Source: Mycolicibacterium pyrenivorans (GTDB lineage Bacteria; Actinomycetota; Actinomycetes; Mycobacteriales; Mycobacteriaceae). Taken from it: a stretch of 64,000 bases of DNA. Shown piece after piece: positions 1-17,649 of the stretch (position 1 is its first letter; each line of letters opens with the position of its first letter). The notes under the pieces are model-generated. The model saw nothing but the letters and a program-made list of their open reading frames with translations. It was not told the DNA's origin and did no database searches. The stretch is taken from positions 1 to 64,000 of the forward strand of contig NZ_JACKSH010000089.1 of the NCBI RefSeq assembly GCF_025821625.1, written 5' to 3'. A program made the position numbers and the translations under genes.

Positions 1-8
1 CCAATTTG

Positions 9-123
9 TGTTCGGCGGTGTCCTACTTTTCCACCCGTGTGGGTAGTATCATCGGCGCTGGTAGGCTTAGCTTCCGGGTTCGGGATGGGTCCGGGCGTTT
101 CCCTGCCGCTATGGACCGCCGTA
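9..123 (-). rRNA. rrf: 5S ribosomal RNA
   Basis: The reverse complement gives a typical mycobacterial 5S rRNA: it starts near TTACGGCGG, contains the conserved CCGAACCCGGAAGCTAAG core and ends in CACCGCCGAACA. It is the last gene of the rrn operon, about 115 bases downstream of the 23S gene. Both ends are set by similarity to known 5S genes and may be off by a few bases. Confidence 0.92.
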
Positions 124-237
124 ACTCTATTCACTTTATTGTGTCCCCCGGTGTGTTGGGGGAAGTGTTTTTTGGTGGTGGGGTGTGAATCGTGGTTGAT
201 TCTTTGGTGTGGTGTGGTTGCGAGGTTTTGGGGTTGT

Positions 238-5337
<5,100 letters not shown>

Positions 5338-5423
5338 AACAACCCAACCTGCAAAGCAGACAGGTGAATTCGAATCAGAACAAGCCTGACCTAACAAAAA
5401 GACACCAAAACTGGCATCAAAAA

Positions 5424-5626
5424 CAGTCACACCCCCAAACGGGAAAAAGAGGACGCAACCCAAAACAAAAACAACAACAAACAAAAACCACCAAACACAC
5501 TATTGAGTTCTCAAACAACACACCCAGTCACACCCCCAAACGGGAAAAAGAGGACGCAACCCAAAACAAAAACAACAACAAACAAAAACCACCAAACACA
5601 CTATTGAGTTCTCAAACAACACACCC
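5424..5626 (-). repeat. 101-bp tandem duplication in the rRNA leader
   Basis: Positions 5424-5524 and 5525-5625 are identical, and the match runs one base further. Each copy, read on the minus strand, contains TTGAGAACTCAATAGTG (the boxA-like antitermination/processing motif of mycobacterial rrn leaders), an A/C-rich stretch and a GTTTGGGGGTGTGACTG segment. The element CCAAACACACTATTG (5491-5505 and 5592-5606) can pair with the ITS at 3644-3658. Transcripts from the promoter near 5650 would therefore carry two copies of the leader module before the 16S start at 5337. Confidence 0.93.
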
Positions 5627-5646
5627 GGTTTTCAGGCAACCCTGCC

Positions 5647-5675
5647 ACTGTACTGCATGTGACCAGGGAGGTCAA
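5647..5675 (-). promoter_or_regulatory. rrn operon promoter, nearest to 16S
   Basis: On the minus strand, -35 TTGACC (5670-5675), a 17-base spacer and -10 TACAGT (5647-5652), a strong SigA-type promoter. It lies in the gap between the murA stop (5788) and the duplicated leader, where mycobacterial rrnA promoters are expected. The transcript would start near 5640. Confidence 0.8.
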
Positions 5676-5721
5676 ACCTCGTCCGCCAGTCTTTCGACCG
5701 GGGCCGTTGGCTTCTTCCGAA

Positions 5722-5751
5722 ATACTACGCTCTGTCGGGCCTAAGTCCCAA
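5722..5751 (-). promoter_or_regulatory. Possible upstream rrn promoter
   Basis: On the minus strand, TTGGGA (5746-5751), an 18-base spacer and TAGTAT (5722-5727). Fast-growing mycobacteria often have more than one promoter behind murA, so a second one fits, but the -35 match is weak. Confidence 0.4.
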
Positions 5752-5787
5752 ATGGCCAGCACACGACCGGATTCGGGCTCGCGAACG

Positions 5788-7041
5788 CTACTGCACGCGC
5801 TCGATCTCCGCACCCAAGGCGACGAGGTTTTCCACGAACTTCGGGTAACCGCGGTCGATGTGAAAGACGTCGTGCACCTCGGTGTCACCATCGGCGACCA
5901 ACCCCGCGAGAACCAGTCCGGCGCCGGCGCGGATGTCCGACGACCACACCGGGGCACTCGACAGCTGGGGGATGCCGCGCACGACGGCATGGTGGCCGTC
6001 CGTCCGCGCATCGGCCCCGAGCCTGATCATCTCCTCGACGAACCGGAACCGGGCCTCGAAGACGTTCTCGGTGATCATCGACGTCCCGTCGGCGATCGCG
6101 GCGAGACCGATCGCCATCGGCTGTAGGTCGGTGGGGAAACCCGGGAACGGCAGCGTGGCCACGTTCACGGCCTTGGGGCGTTCGTACTGCACCACCCGGA
6201 AACTGTCGTCTGTCTGCGTCACCGTGGCCCCGGCGTCGTGAAGTTTGTGCAGCACCAACTGCAGGTGCAGGGGGTCCACCCCGGTGACCGTGATGTCGCC
6301 TCGCGTCATCGCGGCGGCAATGCCCCAGGTGGCGGCGACGATCCTGTCCCCGATGACCCGGTGCTCGGTGGGATAGAGCCGATCGACACCGGTGATCGTC
6401 AACGTCGACGAGCCGGCACCGGTCACCTGGGCACCCATCTGGTTGAGCATCGTGCACAGATCGACGACGTCGGGTTCGCGGGCGGCGTTGCGGATCGTAG
6501 TGACCCCCTCGGCCAGCACCGCCGCCATCAGGATGTTCTCCGTTGCGCCCACCGAGGGGAACTCCAGCTGGATCTCCGCGCCGCGCAGCTGTTCGGCCTC
6601 GGCGACCACGCAGCCGTGCTCGATGTTGCACCGCGCCCCCAACTGACGCAGCCCGGACTGATGCATGTCGAGGGGACGTGACCCGATCGCGTCGCCCCCC
6701 GGCAGTGCCACCTTCGCGCGCTTGCACCGTCCGACCAGCGGACCGAGGACACACACGGATGCGCGGAACTGCCGGACCGCGGCGAAGTCCGCGTCGTACT
6801 TGAGCTCGTCGGGCGAGGTGATCCGCACGACGTCACCCTCGAGATCAACGGTCGCACCGAGACCACGCAACACCTCGGCCATCAACGGCACGTCGAGGAT
6901 GTCCGGGCAGTTGGTGATGGTGCTCGTACCCTCAGCGAGCAGCGCGGCCGCCATCAGCTTCAACACGCTGTTCTTGGCGCCCCCGACGGCTACTTCGCCC
7001 GACAACCGGCTACCACCGGTCACCATGAAACGCTCGCTCAC
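5788..7041 (-). CDS. murA: UDP-N-acetylglucosamine 1-carboxyvinyltransferase MurA
   Basis: Cytoplasmic enzyme of the first committed step of peptidoglycan synthesis: it adds enolpyruvyl from PEP to UDP-GlcNAc. The 417-aa product begins [21 protein letters not shown], with the family's [12 protein letters not shown] segment at about 20-31, and matches the M. tuberculosis length (418 aa). The GTG at 7041 is chosen over an upstream ATG at 7146 because homology begins there and a promoter places the transcript start on it. The active-site loop reads [20 protein letters not shown] near residue 110: the catalytic position is Asp or Cys depending on lineage and I have not assigned it. It is the last gene before rrn, as in M. 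tuberculosis. Confidence 0.96.
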   Translation of the reverse strand: MSERFMVTGGSRLSGEVAVGGAKNSVLKLMAAALLAEGTSTITNCPDILDVPLMAEVLRGLGATVDLEGDVVRITSPDELKYDADFAAVRQFRASVCVLGPLVGRCKRAKVALPGGDAIGSRPLDMHQSGLRQLGARCNIEHGCVVAEAEQLRGAEIQLEFPSVGATENILMAAVLAEGVTTIRNAAREPDVVDLCTMLNQMGAQVTGAGSSTLTITGVDRLYPTEHRVIGDRIVAATWGIAAAMTRGDITVTGVDPLHLQLVLHKLHDAGATVTQTDDSFRVVQYERPKAVNVATLPFPGFPTDLQPMAIGLAAIADGTSMITENVFEARFRFVEEMIRLGADARTDGHHAVVRGIPQLSSAPVWSSDIRAGAGLVLAGLVADGDTEVHDVFHIDRGYPKFVENLVALGAEIERVQ

Positions 7042-7047
7042 GCGGTC

Positions 7048-7076
7048 AGTGTAGACAGCGCCATGGGCGATGTCAG
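7048..7076 (-). promoter_or_regulatory. murA promoter giving a leaderless mRNA
   Basis: Minus strand: -35 CTGACA (7071-7076), a 17-base spacer and -10 TACACT (7048-7053), then six bases to the GTG start at 7041. The expected transcript start falls on or next to the start codon, so murA is probably translated from a leaderless mRNA, which is common in mycobacteria. Confidence 0.7.
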
Positions 7077-7110
7077 TCAGCGCAACCCCCTGCGCGCCGA
7101 CGCGCACCGG

Positions 7111-7116
7111 TACCGT
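7111..7116 (+). promoter_or_regulatory. cobO -10 element, leaderless start
   Basis: TACCGT lies seven bases upstream of the ATG at 7124, the spacing seen for leaderless mycobacterial genes. No Shine-Dalgarno sequence precedes the ATG and no clear -35 is seen. Confidence 0.5.
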
Positions 7117-7123
7117 TTCGGGC

Positions 7124-7699
7124 ATGGCAGTGCACTTGACGCGCATCTATACGCGAACCGGCGACGACGGGACGACCGGGCTGAGCGACTTCAGCAGGGT
7201 GCCCAAGAGCGACCCGCGACTGGCGGCCTACGCCGACTGCGATGAGACCAACGCGGCACTCGGCGTTGCGGTGGCACTCGGTGACCCGGACAAGCGGATT
7301 CTCGACGTGCTTCGGCAGATCCAGAACGATCTGTTCGACGCGGGCGCAGATCTGTCGACACCGGTGGCCGAGAACCCGGAGTACCCGCCGCTGCGGATCA
7401 CGCAGAGCTACATCGACCGCCTGGAATCGTGGTGCGACGAGTTCAACGACGCGTTGCCTGCACTCAATTCGTTCATCCTGCCCGGCGGCACACCGCTGTC
7501 CGCGCTGCTGCACGTCGCCCGCACCGTGGCGCGGCGAGCCGAACGATCCGCATGGCTCGCCGTCGACACCTACGGCGAATCGATGAGCGTGCTGCCGGCG
7601 AAATACCTCAACCGGCTGTCGGACCTGCTGTTCATCCTGTCGCGCGTCGCGAACCCACAAGGGGACGTGCTCTGGCGCCCCGGCGAGCAGTCTCAGTAG
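7124..7699 (+). CDS. cobO: Cob(I)alamin adenosyltransferase, PduO type
   Basis: Transfers the adenosyl group of ATP to cob(I)alamin to make adenosylcobalamin. The 191-aa product starts [20 protein letters not shown], the family's N-terminal ATP-binding motif, and has the C-terminal [14 protein letters not shown] helix with the conserved arginines. M. tuberculosis Rv1314c (193 aa) has the same place next to murA. The ATG at 7124 is preferred to an upstream in-frame start at 7070 because homology begins there. Its stop overlaps the convergent DUF2550 gene by seven bases. The IS1557 copy found nearby in M. tuberculosis is absent. Confidence 0.93.
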   Translation: MAVHLTRIYTRTGDDGTTGLSDFSRVPKSDPRLAAYADCDETNAALGVAVALGDPDKRILDVLRQIQNDLFDAGADLSTPVAENPEYPPLRITQSYIDRLESWCDEFNDALPALNSFILPGGTPLSALLHVARTVARRAERSAWLAVDTYGESMSVLPAKYLNRLSDLLFILSRVANPQGDVLWRPGEQSQ

Positions 7700-8139
7700 G
7701 TGCGGCGCCGGGCCCGTGGTGACGGCCGCGATTCCAGCCACGAGGTGAAAGCCGTCAAGGCCCCGCGGTCCAGAGCGATCTCGTAGTCGCGTCCGCGGTC
7801 GGGTCCGACATCGCGCAGTTCGAGGATCACGATCTGCTCGGTCATGATGTCGAACTCGTCGCCTCGGGGCGCCCGCCGCGACACGATCTCAAGTCCTCGC
7901 CTGCTCAGTGTCCGGTCCGGCCACCAGCGGAAGCTCGACAACCGATAGAAACCGGCCTCGCCGCCGCGGTAACGCATCACCCCGTGCCGCCAGCCGTGAC
8001 CACCGACAGCGGGAACGTCCCGCAGGATCGCCGCCGTGCCCCCGACCTGCCTCAGTTTCCACAACCGGTAGAAGAGGGCGACGACGACCACCAGGAGCAC
8101 GCACACCAACGCGACCATGAACAGCATGGACGCGCTCAC
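7693..8139 (-). CDS. DUF2550 membrane protein
   Basis: A 148-aa protein of unknown function, conserved in mycobacteria directly after atpC (Rv1312). One N-terminal membrane segment (residues about 4-24, MLFMVALVCVLLVVVVALFY) is followed by a soluble domain with VGGHGWRHGVMRYRGGEAGFYRLSS, and it ends in the basic tail [12 protein letters not shown] at 8139 is chosen because the family starts at VSASM; it lies 11 bases after the atpC stop, so the gene is probably cotranscribed with the ATP synthase. A role in the ATP synthase is not established. Confidence 0.88.
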   Translation of the reverse strand: MSASMLFMVALVCVLLVVVVALFYRLWKLRQVGGTAAILRDVPAVGGHGWRHGVMRYRGGEAGFYRLSSFRWWPDRTLSRRGLEIVSRRAPRGDEFDIMTEQIVILELRDVGPDRGRDYEIALDRGALTAFTSWLESRPSPRARRRTY

Positions 8140-8150
8140 CGGCCCGCCTA

Positions 8151-8516
8151 CTAGTCGATCTGACCCAGAGCGCGCAGTCGCGCCCTGCCCCACGCCGCGG
8201 TGCGCTCGTCATCGGACTCGGAATCCTGCTTGGCTTCGTCGGCGTTGATCTCGGACTCGAACTCCGCCTTCTCCACCAGGATCCGGACCGCTTCGTCGGT
8301 GACCGACAGAAAACCTCCGTCGACCGCGATGCGCAGGTCGTCCTCGCCCTCGCGCTCGACGCGCACCATCGCATCGTCGACGAGCTGAGCCACCAGCGGG
8401 ATGTGCCGCGGCAGGATGCCGATCTCGCCGGCGGTGGTGCGGGTGAAGACGAACGTGGCTTCCCCCGACCAGAGCTCGCGCTCGACGGCGACGATCTCGA
8501 CATTCAGTTCGGCCAT
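8151..8516 (-). CDS. atpC: ATP synthase epsilon subunit
   Basis: Central-stalk subunit of F1, 121 aa. The N-terminal beta-sandwich begins [20 protein letters not shown] and includes the family motif [16 protein letters not shown] (about 30-45). The C-terminal helical part is short, as in other mycobacterial epsilon subunits. It is 27 bases downstream of atpD, in the usual last position of the operon. Confidence 0.96.
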   Translation of the reverse strand: MAELNVEIVAVERELWSGEATFVFTRTTAGEIGILPRHIPLVAQLVDDAMVRVEREGEDDLRIAVDGGFLSVTDEAVRILVEKAEFESEINADEAKQDSESDDERTAAWGRARLRALGQID

Positions 8517-8543
8517 GTCACACCGCCTTCCGCGTTCGCCGCG

Positions 8544-10968
<2,425 letters not shown>

Positions 10969-11013
10969 CTAGCTCTCCAGACCCTTTCCAGATCCCATGA
11001 TTTCGGGTCGGTC

Positions 11014-12660
11014 CTACTTCTTCGGCGCCGGCTTGCGGACCTTGACGGACTCCTTCTCGACGTCCTCTTCGTCCATGGCCTCGGCCTCGGCCTCGTTCAC
11101 CGCGACCGAACTCCCGTCGCTGGCCGAGAAGCCCTTCTTGAACTCGTTGATGATGTCGTTCAGCCGCTCCTGGGTCTCCTCGGGAAGCTTCTTGGTCTCC
11201 CGGATCTCCTTGAGGATGTCCTCGTGCGAAGCCTTGACGTGCTCGAGGACTTCCCGCTCGAAGCGCGCCACGTCCTCGACCGGAACGGAGTCCAGGTGGC
11301 CCTTGGTGCCGAGGAAGATCGCGATGACCTGATCCTCGACCGGGTACGGCGTGAACGCCGGCTGCTTGAGCAGCTCGACCAGGCGCGCGCCGCGCTCCAG
11401 CTGCGCCTTCGACGATGCGTCGAGGTCCGAGGCGAAAGCGGCGAAGGATTCGAGCTCGCGGTACTGGGACAGTTCCAGACGAAGCGAGCCCGCGACCTCT
11501 TTCATGGCCTTGATCTGCGCGGCGCCACCGACGCGGGACACCGAGACACCGACGTTGATGGCCGGTCGGACGCCCTGGTTGAACAGGTCGGACTCCAGGA
11601 AGCACTGGCCGTCGGTGATCGAGATGACGTTCGTGGGGATGAACGCCGAGATGTCATTGGCCTTGGTCTCGATGATCGGCAGCCCGGTCATCGATCCACC
11701 GCCCAGCTCGTCGGACAGCTTCGCGCAACGCTCCAGGAGCCGCGAATGCAGGTAGAACACGTCACCCGGGAAGGCCTCGCGACCCGGCGGACGGCGCAGC
11801 AGCAGCGAGATCGCGCGGTAGGCGTCGGCCTGCTTGGAGAGGTCGTCGAACACGATGAGGACGTGCTTGCCGTCGTACATCCAGTGCTGCCCGATGGCCG
11901 AACCGGTGTACGGCGCAAGCCACTTGAAGCCGGCGGCGTCGGATGCAGGGGCCGCGACGATGGTGGTGTACTCCATCGCGCCGCCCTCTTCGAGGGCGCG
12001 CTTCACGCTGGCGATCGTCGTGCCCTTCTGGCCGATCGCGACGTACACGCAGCGCACCTGCTGCTTGGGATCGCCGGTCTCCCACGCCTCACGCTGGTTG
12101 AGGATGGTGTCGACGCAGACCGCGGTCTTGCCCGTCTTGCGGTCGCCGATGATCAGCTGGCGCTGCCCGCGACCGATGGGGGTCTGCGAGTCGATGGCCT
12201 TGATGCCGGTCTGCAGCGGCTCCGACACCCCCTGCCGCTGAACCACCGACGGCGCCTGCAGTTCCAGCACGCGACGGGTGTCCGACTCGATGTCACCCTG
12301 GCCGTCGATCGGCTGACCGAGCGGGTTGATGACGCGTCCGAGGAAGGCGTCCCCGACCGGTACCGAGAGCACCTCGCCGGTGCGCTTGACCTGTTGGCCC
12401 TGTTCGATCTTCTCGAAGTCACCGAGGATCACGACGCCGACGCTGTTCTCGTCGAGGTTCAGCGCCACACCGAGGACACCACCCGGGAACTCGAGGAGCT
12501 CCTGGGTCATGACCGAGGGCAGACCCTCGACGTGCGCGATGCCGTCACCTGCGTCGACGACGATGCCGATTTCCTCGCGATCAGAATCGGCGGTGAAGGA
12601 GGAGACGTAGTCCTCGATCGCACCTTCGATGTCAGAAGCCGAGATTGTCAACTCTGCCAT
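11014..12660 (-). CDS. atpA: ATP synthase alpha subunit
   Basis: Non-catalytic nucleotide-binding F1 subunit, 548 aa. Walker A is GDRKTGKT (about 172-179), and the alpha signature [17 protein letters not shown] is intact. After about residue 510 there is a charged extension ([20 protein letters not shown] to the final KPAPKK). This tail is typical of mycobacteria, where it is reported to suppress ATP hydrolysis. It lies 51 bases after atpH. Confidence 0.98.
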   Translation of the reverse strand: MAELTISASDIEGAIEDYVSSFTADSDREEIGIVVDAGDGIAHVEGLPSVMTQELLEFPGGVLGVALNLDENSVGVVILGDFEKIEQGQQVKRTGEVLSVPVGDAFLGRVINPLGQPIDGQGDIESDTRRVLELQAPSVVQRQGVSEPLQTGIKAIDSQTPIGRGQRQLIIGDRKTGKTAVCVDTILNQREAWETGDPKQQVRCVYVAIGQKGTTIASVKRALEEGGAMEYTTIVAAPASDAAGFKWLAPYTGSAIGQHWMYDGKHVLIVFDDLSKQADAYRAISLLLRRPPGREAFPGDVFYLHSRLLERCAKLSDELGGGSMTGLPIIETKANDISAFIPTNVISITDGQCFLESDLFNQGVRPAINVGVSVSRVGGAAQIKAMKEVAGSLRLELSQYRELESFAAFASDLDASSKAQLERGARLVELLKQPAFTPYPVEDQVIAIFLGTKGHLDSVPVEDVARFEREVLEHVKASHEDILKEIRETKKLPEETQERLNDIINEFKKGFSASDGSSVAVNEAEAEAMDEEDVEKESVKVRKPAPKK

Positions 12661-12711
12661 GGCTTTTCGTCTTCCTGCCTTTACGTTTGGTAATGCTCGA
12701 GTTCGTGCCGG

Positions 12712-14049
12712 TCAGTCCGGAAGCCCGGAGCGGGCCGCGTCCAACCGGGAAGAGATGGAACCGTCGATGACTTCGTCACCGACAGTGATCAGGAGTCCGC
12801 CGAGAACGGCGGGGTCGACGTTGAGCTGCACCGAGACCGGATGCGCGTAGATCCGGCTCAGCACCTCCGTCAGCCGCGTGGACTGCTCATCGGTCAGGTC
12901 CGCGGCGGCGGTGACCTCGGCGACGACCTCGCCGCGTCGGGCGACCGCGAGCTCAGCAAGCTCACTGACCGCCACATCAGCGGCCGCGCCCCGCAGCAGC
13001 TCGACGGTCTGCGTCAACAGCGCCGCCGTGGCGGGGTTCATCCCCCCACTGCTGTCGAGTATCTGCTTCAGCAGGTTGACCCGGTGCTCTGTCGGGACCA
13101 TCTGGTCGGACAGCAGCCTGTTCAACCGCGACTCGGTATCGAGCACGCGGCCGAACCGGAACAACTGCTCCTCGACCTCTTCGGCCTGCCCGTTACGCTC
13201 CGCGCGCACCAGGATCGCGAGCCGCGCGACGTGCTCGACGGCGTCGACGAGGTTCGCCTCGCTCGACCACCGCTGTGAGACAGCCTTTTTGACCAGCTTC
13301 AGCGTGGTGCCGTCGACCTTGCCGTCGAAGAGCCGTTCGACCAACCGCTCCTTGGCCGCCGAGTCGTCGGTCCGCTCGGCGAGAAGCTTGTTGAGCGCCG
13401 ACTCCTTGGCGAGCAGCTTCGCCACGGCCGGCAGGTTCTCGGCAAGCGCGGTCAGAGTGTCGTCATCGGCGCCGTCGGCGACCGACTCGAACTCCTTGAC
13501 GACCTCGGCCAACGCCTCCCGGCTGGCGGCACGCAGCTTCAGCGAAGCCCCTGCCGTCAGCACCGCAGGGGACGGAGCCATCTCATCGAGATCATCGAGA
13601 AAACGGTCGACGGTCGCTGACTGCGCGGCCTCATCGGCGACGAAATCGCGAACGATCTGCTCGGCCTTCTGCACCGCCTCCACGCCCAGGTGCTGACGCA
13701 GCCCGCGAATGGTCTGTTGACGCAGCAGTTGAACTTGTTGCTCACCATGCAATTTGATGCGCTCAGCCTCGATGGATGCCTGCTCACGCAACTGCTCTGC
13801 GATGCGCTTCGAGTCCGTCCGAGCCTCGTCGGTCACCTTCGCCGCCTCGGACTTGGCGTCCTCGAGCGCTTTGGAATGCATCTGGTCGGCGTTGGCGAGC
13901 TTGTCGGCGGCCGACCTGCTCTCCTCGAGCGCCGCACGGATCGCTTCCTGCTGGTTGTGCATCATTTTTCTGATCAGCGGCACGAGCCACTTGACGGCAG
14001 CCCACACGATGATCGCGAATCCGATCAGATTTCCGATGAACGTCGACAT
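12712..14049 (-). CDS. atpH: ATP synthase fused b-delta subunit
   Basis: A 445-aa fusion typical of mycobacteria. Residues about 1-20 form a membrane anchor ([20 protein letters not shown]), residues about 25-150 a long charged b-type stalk helix, and from about 175 the protein resembles the delta (OSCP) subunit, with [20 protein letters not shown] and the C-terminal [21 protein letters not shown]. It links the peripheral stalk to the top of F1. Its start codon shares one base with the atpF stop, so the two are probably translationally coupled. Confidence 0.96.
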   Translation of the reverse strand: MSTFIGNLIGFAIIVWAAVKWLVPLIRKMMHNQQEAIRAALEESRSAADKLANADQMHSKALEDAKSEAAKVTDEARTDSKRIAEQLREQASIEAERIKLHGEQQVQLLRQQTIRGLRQHLGVEAVQKAEQIVRDFVADEAAQSATVDRFLDDLDEMAPSPAVLTAGASLKLRAASREALAEVVKEFESVADGADDDTLTALAENLPAVAKLLAKESALNKLLAERTDDSAAKERLVERLFDGKVDGTTLKLVKKAVSQRWSSEANLVDAVEHVARLAILVRAERNGQAEEVEEQLFRFGRVLDTESRLNRLLSDQMVPTEHRVNLLKQILDSSGGMNPATAALLTQTVELLRGAAADVAVSELAELAVARRGEVVAEVTAAADLTDEQSTRLTEVLSRIYAHPVSVQLNVDPAVLGGLLITVGDEVIDGSISSRLDAARSGLPD

Positions 14050-14561
14050 CAGCGGCTCCCGGTCGAACTGTCCGCATCCGAGACGTCGCGCCCGAGGATG
14101 CGGCTGGCCAGACGCGTAGACAACGTCCCGACTGCGGGCTGCAACTGCTCGCTGGTGGTCGAGGCGTTCTGCGACAACTGCCCGCCCGCGTTATCCAATT
14201 CCCGGGACACCACGTCACTCGCCTCGGCGCGCGACTCGTCGACGACTTTGCGGCCTGCCGTACGGGCCTCGTCGCGAATCGATGACGCCTCGCCGCGCGC
14301 GGCTTTCATCGCCTCGTCGTAGTCCGCCTCGGCGGCGGCCAACTGCTCCGCCGCCCTCTTGTTGTCGGCAGCTGTCTTGGCCAGCATCGCTTCGCGTTCG
14401 GCCAGCACCTTGCTGACCGGCGGCACCACCCACTTGGAGATGACGGCGAGCACGATCAGGAAGATGAGCAGCACGACGAAGAAGGTGCCGTTCGGGATGA
14501 GGAAGTTGCTCGTCCCCCCGGACTCCTCGGCCGCCAGGATCGTTGCTGTCGATTCACCCAT
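14049..14561 (-). CDS. atpF: ATP synthase b subunit
   Basis: Peripheral-stalk subunit, 170 aa. One membrane segment (about 22-44, [20 protein letters not shown]) is followed by a long charged helix rich in Ala, Glu, Lys and Arg ([26 protein letters not shown]). Together with AtpH it gives two different b-type helices in the stalk. It lies eight bases after atpE and overlaps atpH by one base. Confidence 0.96.
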   Translation of the reverse strand: MGESTATILAAEESGGTSNFLIPNGTFFVVLLIFLIVLAVISKWVVPPVSKVLAEREAMLAKTAADNKRAAEQLAAAEADYDEAMKAARGEASSIRDEARTAGRKVVDESRAEASDVVSRELDNAGGQLSQNASTTSEQLQPAVGTLSTRLASRILGRDVSDADSSTGSR

Positions 14562-14569
14562 GGCGCTGA

Positions 14570-14818
<249 letters not shown>

Positions 14819-14883
14819 TTATCCTCCTTGATAACTGGCTTGGTGTCGCCAGGTTCTGTGTGGGTCTAGCTGGTACTGCTTGG

Positions 14884-15660
14884 TCAGTGCTGATCCGCGG
14901 TGCTGTGTTCGTCGCTGTGGTCGAGTTCCATTGACTGACCGAAGTACAGAATGGTCAACAACGCGAAGATGAACGCCTGGATCAGACCGACGAACAGGTC
15001 GAAGGCTTTCCAGATCGAGTTGGGAAGCCAGAGAATCCACGCGGGGAACAGGGCGATCAGCGCAATCATGATGCCGCCGGCAAAGATGTTGCCGAAAAGT
15101 CGGAGCGACAACGAAATCGGCTTGGCGATCTCCTCGACGAGGTTGATCGGCGCCAGGAAGGCGACGTGGCCCTTGGCCACCTTGATCGGATGTCCGACAA
15201 GTCCGCGGCGCCAGAATCCGGCGAGGTGATAGCAGATGAACACGAAGAGCGCGAGTGCCAGGACGAAGTTGATGTCAGCCGCCGGCGCCTTGAGCAGTTC
15301 GTGAGTGCCGGTGGAATCCGAGTACTGCACAGGCAGCACCGCCAGCCAGTTCGCCACCAGGATGAATATGAACAGCGAGACCGCCAGGGGCAGGACGAAC
15401 GGTGCGACCCGCATCCCGATAGCACTCTCCACCTGACTGCGCATCTGGATCGTGATGGCCTCGAAGAACAGCTGCACACCGCCGGGGGCGTCGGTCGATG
15501 TCACCTTCGACCGCAGGAAGAAGGCAAGGCCGAGGACGATCAGCGCGGCGATGGAAGTCGAGATGACGGTGTCGCCATTGATCGACATCCCGAACAAGTG
15601 CCAGATCGGGGCATGATGCCCGACGCTTATGGCCGCCTCGGCGAGGGTCAGTTCAGTCAT
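14884..15660 (-). CDS. atpB: ATP synthase a subunit
   Basis: Membrane stator that forms the proton half-channels, 258 aa. Several membrane helices are visible, with the signature [20 protein letters not shown] containing the essential arginine (SLRLFGN) and [15 protein letters not shown] near the C terminus. It ends in a His/Asp-rich tail ([14 protein letters not shown]). It lies seven bases after atpI and 68 bases before atpE. Confidence 0.97.
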   Translation of the reverse strand: MTELTLAEAAISVGHHAPIWHLFGMSINGDTVISTSIAALIVLGLAFFLRSKVTSTDAPGGVQLFFEAITIQMRSQVESAIGMRVAPFVLPLAVSLFIFILVANWLAVLPVQYSDSTGTHELLKAPAADINFVLALALFVFICYHLAGFWRRGLVGHPIKVAKGHVAFLAPINLVEEIAKPISLSLRLFGNIFAGGIMIALIALFPAWILWLPNSIWKAFDLFVGLIQAFIFALLTILYFGQSMELDHSDEHSTADQH

Positions 15661-15667
15661 GTGCAGA

Positions 15668-16138
15668 TCAGTCCTTCGGTGCTAATCCGTCGTTGAAAGC
15701 AGACGCCGGCCCGTCCACGTCGTCAGCCGTCCCGGCGCGCAACTTCTTGAGCACCGGCAGGGATGTGCTGAGGACCAGCAGGACCTGGAAGAACGCAAGG
15801 CCCAGAAGAACCCCCAACCCGAGGGGGCGGAAGATGTAGGCGATCACCAGACCGATCACGGAGATCGCCAGCACCCGAGTTGCCGAGTTCAGAGCCATCT
15901 TCTTCTTGAGGGGATGATCGTCGGCGGTGATCGAGAAGACCGCCCTGCGCACGAGCAGGGCGTTTATCAGGCCCAGGCCCAGGCCGACACCGAAGAACGC
16001 ACCGAACAGAGGGTGCCCCAGAAGCCCAGCGACGATCGTCGTGACACCGGTCAGCGCGAGACAGATCACGGACAGGCGCACCGGCCTGAAAGCAACGGAC
16101 GGAAACACCAACGGCGCGTCTTGCGCTGGCGTCGTCAC
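15668..16138 (-). CDS. atpI: ATP synthase protein I family protein
   Basis: First gene of the ATP synthase operon, 156 aa, with four predicted membrane segments (about 22-42, 44-64, 90-108 and 110-130). By position and topology it is the AtpI-like protein Rv1303; AtpI proteins assist c-ring assembly in other bacteria, but the mycobacterial role is not established. The start is GTG at 16138. The sequence itself is weakly conserved, so the name rests mainly on context. Confidence 0.82.
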   Translation of the reverse strand: MTTPAQDAPLVFPSVAFRPVRLSVICLALTGVTTIVAGLLGHPLFGAFFGVGLGLGLINALLVRRAVFSITADDHPLKKKMALNSATRVLAISVIGLVIAYIFRPLGLGVLLGLAFFQVLLVLSTSLPVLKKLRAGTADDVDGPASAFNDGLAPKD

Positions 16139-16407
16139 TGCTTCACCTCAATCCCGCGGTCGTGAAACTTTTGTGGGAGCAATCCCTGATGATTCTGTGC
16201 GTGGCGCCCGTAGCGTATCGGAGGGCGGCGGGCGCGCGGGAATCACCCAAGGGGCAGCTCCTGTGGTCGGTCAAACTGTCGGTCGTTTTTCCGCTCCGGT
16301 CGGCGCGAGGTCGATACGCCGAACGGCTCGGAGGCCGGCAACCCGCGAGGTTTTTTCGGGTTCTAACTGAACCCTAACATATGGTGAGAGCCCCAAAAGA
16401 GGGCCTA
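16139..16407. promoter_or_regulatory. Intergenic region wecA-atpI with small hairpins
   Basis: This 269-base gap must hold the atp operon promoter, but no convincing -35/-10 pair could be chosen; a TTGACC occurs near 16270-16275 on the minus strand without a good partner. A perfect small palindrome GGGTTC-TAACT-GAACCC lies at 16358-16374 beside a run of six T at 16351-16356, on the wrong side for an intrinsic terminator of wecA. A weaker GCCC-GGGC stem sits at 16390-16404 just after the wecA stop. Confidence 0.4.
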
Positions 16408-17637
16408 CTACTTTTTGTCGTACACCTCGTCGACGGACCTGTCCCGGCGCCGCAGAAGCGGGATGAGGGTGACCACGGTCGCCACCAGGATCGCGCCCGC
16501 CATGACCGCCGCGGTGTGTCCGGGGTCGAAGAAGATGGTGCTGGCCGCGCCCAGCGCGGCGATGCCCACCCACAGGTAGATGAGCAGTACCACCCGCCGG
16601 TGGGAGTGCCCGATCTCCAGCAGTCGGTGATGCAGGTGCATCTTGTCGGGGCTGAACGGACTCAGCCCGGCACGGGTGCGTCGGATGATGGCCAGCAGCA
16701 TGTCCAGGGCGGGCACGAACATCACCGCGACCACGAGCAGGAACGGCGACAGCAACGCGAACACGTCGCGCGCCCCGTAGGCGGTCTGCGAGATCGGCCC
16801 TGCTGCGGTCGTCGAGGCGGCGGCCAGCATCAGACCGATCAACATCGACCCCGAGTCCCCCATGAAGATCCGGGCCTTGTGGAAGTTGTGCGGCAGGAAA
16901 CCCAGGCAGGCACCGGCAAGCACGACGGAGATGACGGCGGGCGGATAGAACAGCACGTCGCCGCCGTGGTCGCGCAGCAGACCGACCGAGAAGATGCAGA
17001 TTGCCAAGGCGGTGATGAGACCCAGGCCCGCGGCGAGGCCGTCGAGGCCGTCGACGAAGTTCATCGCGTTGACGATCGCGACGGTGAGCGCCAGCGTCAG
17101 CAGGATCGAGGACACCTGGTCGAGCACGATGGTGCCGACGCCACCGATCGGGATGTAGAGCACGCTCCAGGCCACGCCCATCGTGACGAGCACGCTCGCC
17201 GCCGTGATCTGCCCCGCGAACTTCGTCAGTGCGTCCAGCCCCCACCGGTCGTCGATCAACCCGACGACCATGATCAGCCCGCCGGCCACGACCACCGCCG
17301 GCATACCCGACGAATAGACGAAGCCGCGCGTCAGCGCGGGCAGCTGGGAGGCGAGCAGAACCGCGGCCGCCACCCCCACATACATCGCGAGGCCACCCAT
17401 CCGCGGGGTGGGCTGCAGGTGGACGTCGCGCTCCCGCGGGTAGGCGACCGCTCCCCACCGGGTGGCCAGCACCCGCACCCAACTGGTCGCCAGGTAGGTG
17501 ATTATCGCCGCGGTCAGCCCGACCAGCGCGAGCTCTCGCAGCGGTACGCCCGCGCCCCGGTCCGAGAGCGCCAGCAGCGTCGTCGACAGGGGCTCCGCCG
17601 AGGGCGTCGCCGAGATCAACGCTGAACCGTATTGCAC
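16408..17637 (-). CDS. wecA: Decaprenyl-phosphate GlcNAc-1-phosphate transferase WecA
   Basis: Membrane enzyme that moves GlcNAc-1-phosphate from UDP-GlcNAc to decaprenyl phosphate, the first step of the linker joining arabinogalactan to peptidoglycan. The 409-aa protein has about 11 membrane segments and the family motifs: LQPTPRMGGLAMY (about 78-90), the Asp pair in GLIDDRWGLD, NAMNFVDGLDGLAAG and the cytosolic HLHHRLLEIGHSHRR. It corresponds to Rv1302 (rfe) and lies upstream of atpI in the same order. Confidence 0.94.
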   Translation of the reverse strand: MQYGSALISATPSAEPLSTTLLALSDRGAGVPLRELALVGLTAAIITYLATSWVRVLATRWGAVAYPRERDVHLQPTPRMGGLAMYVGVAAAVLLASQLPALTRGFVYSSGMPAVVVAGGLIMVVGLIDDRWGLDALTKFAGQITAASVLVTMGVAWSVLYIPIGGVGTIVLDQVSSILLTLALTVAIVNAMNFVDGLDGLAAGLGLITALAICIFSVGLLRDHGGDVLFYPPAVISVVLAGACLGFLPHNFHKARIFMGDSGSMLIGLMLAAASTTAAGPISQTAYGARDVFALLSPFLLVVAVMFVPALDMLLAIIRRTRAGLSPFSPDKMHLHHRLLEIGHSHRRVVLLIYLWVGIAALGAASTIFFDPGHTAAVMAGAILVATVVTLIPLLRRRDRSVDEVYDKK

Positions 17638-17649
17638 GAAACTCCAAGC

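Noticed and set aside
5424..5626. Repeats in the rrn leader as a small CRISPR-like array.
   Set aside because: Only two copies, directly adjacent with no spacers, and matching known rrn leader motifs.
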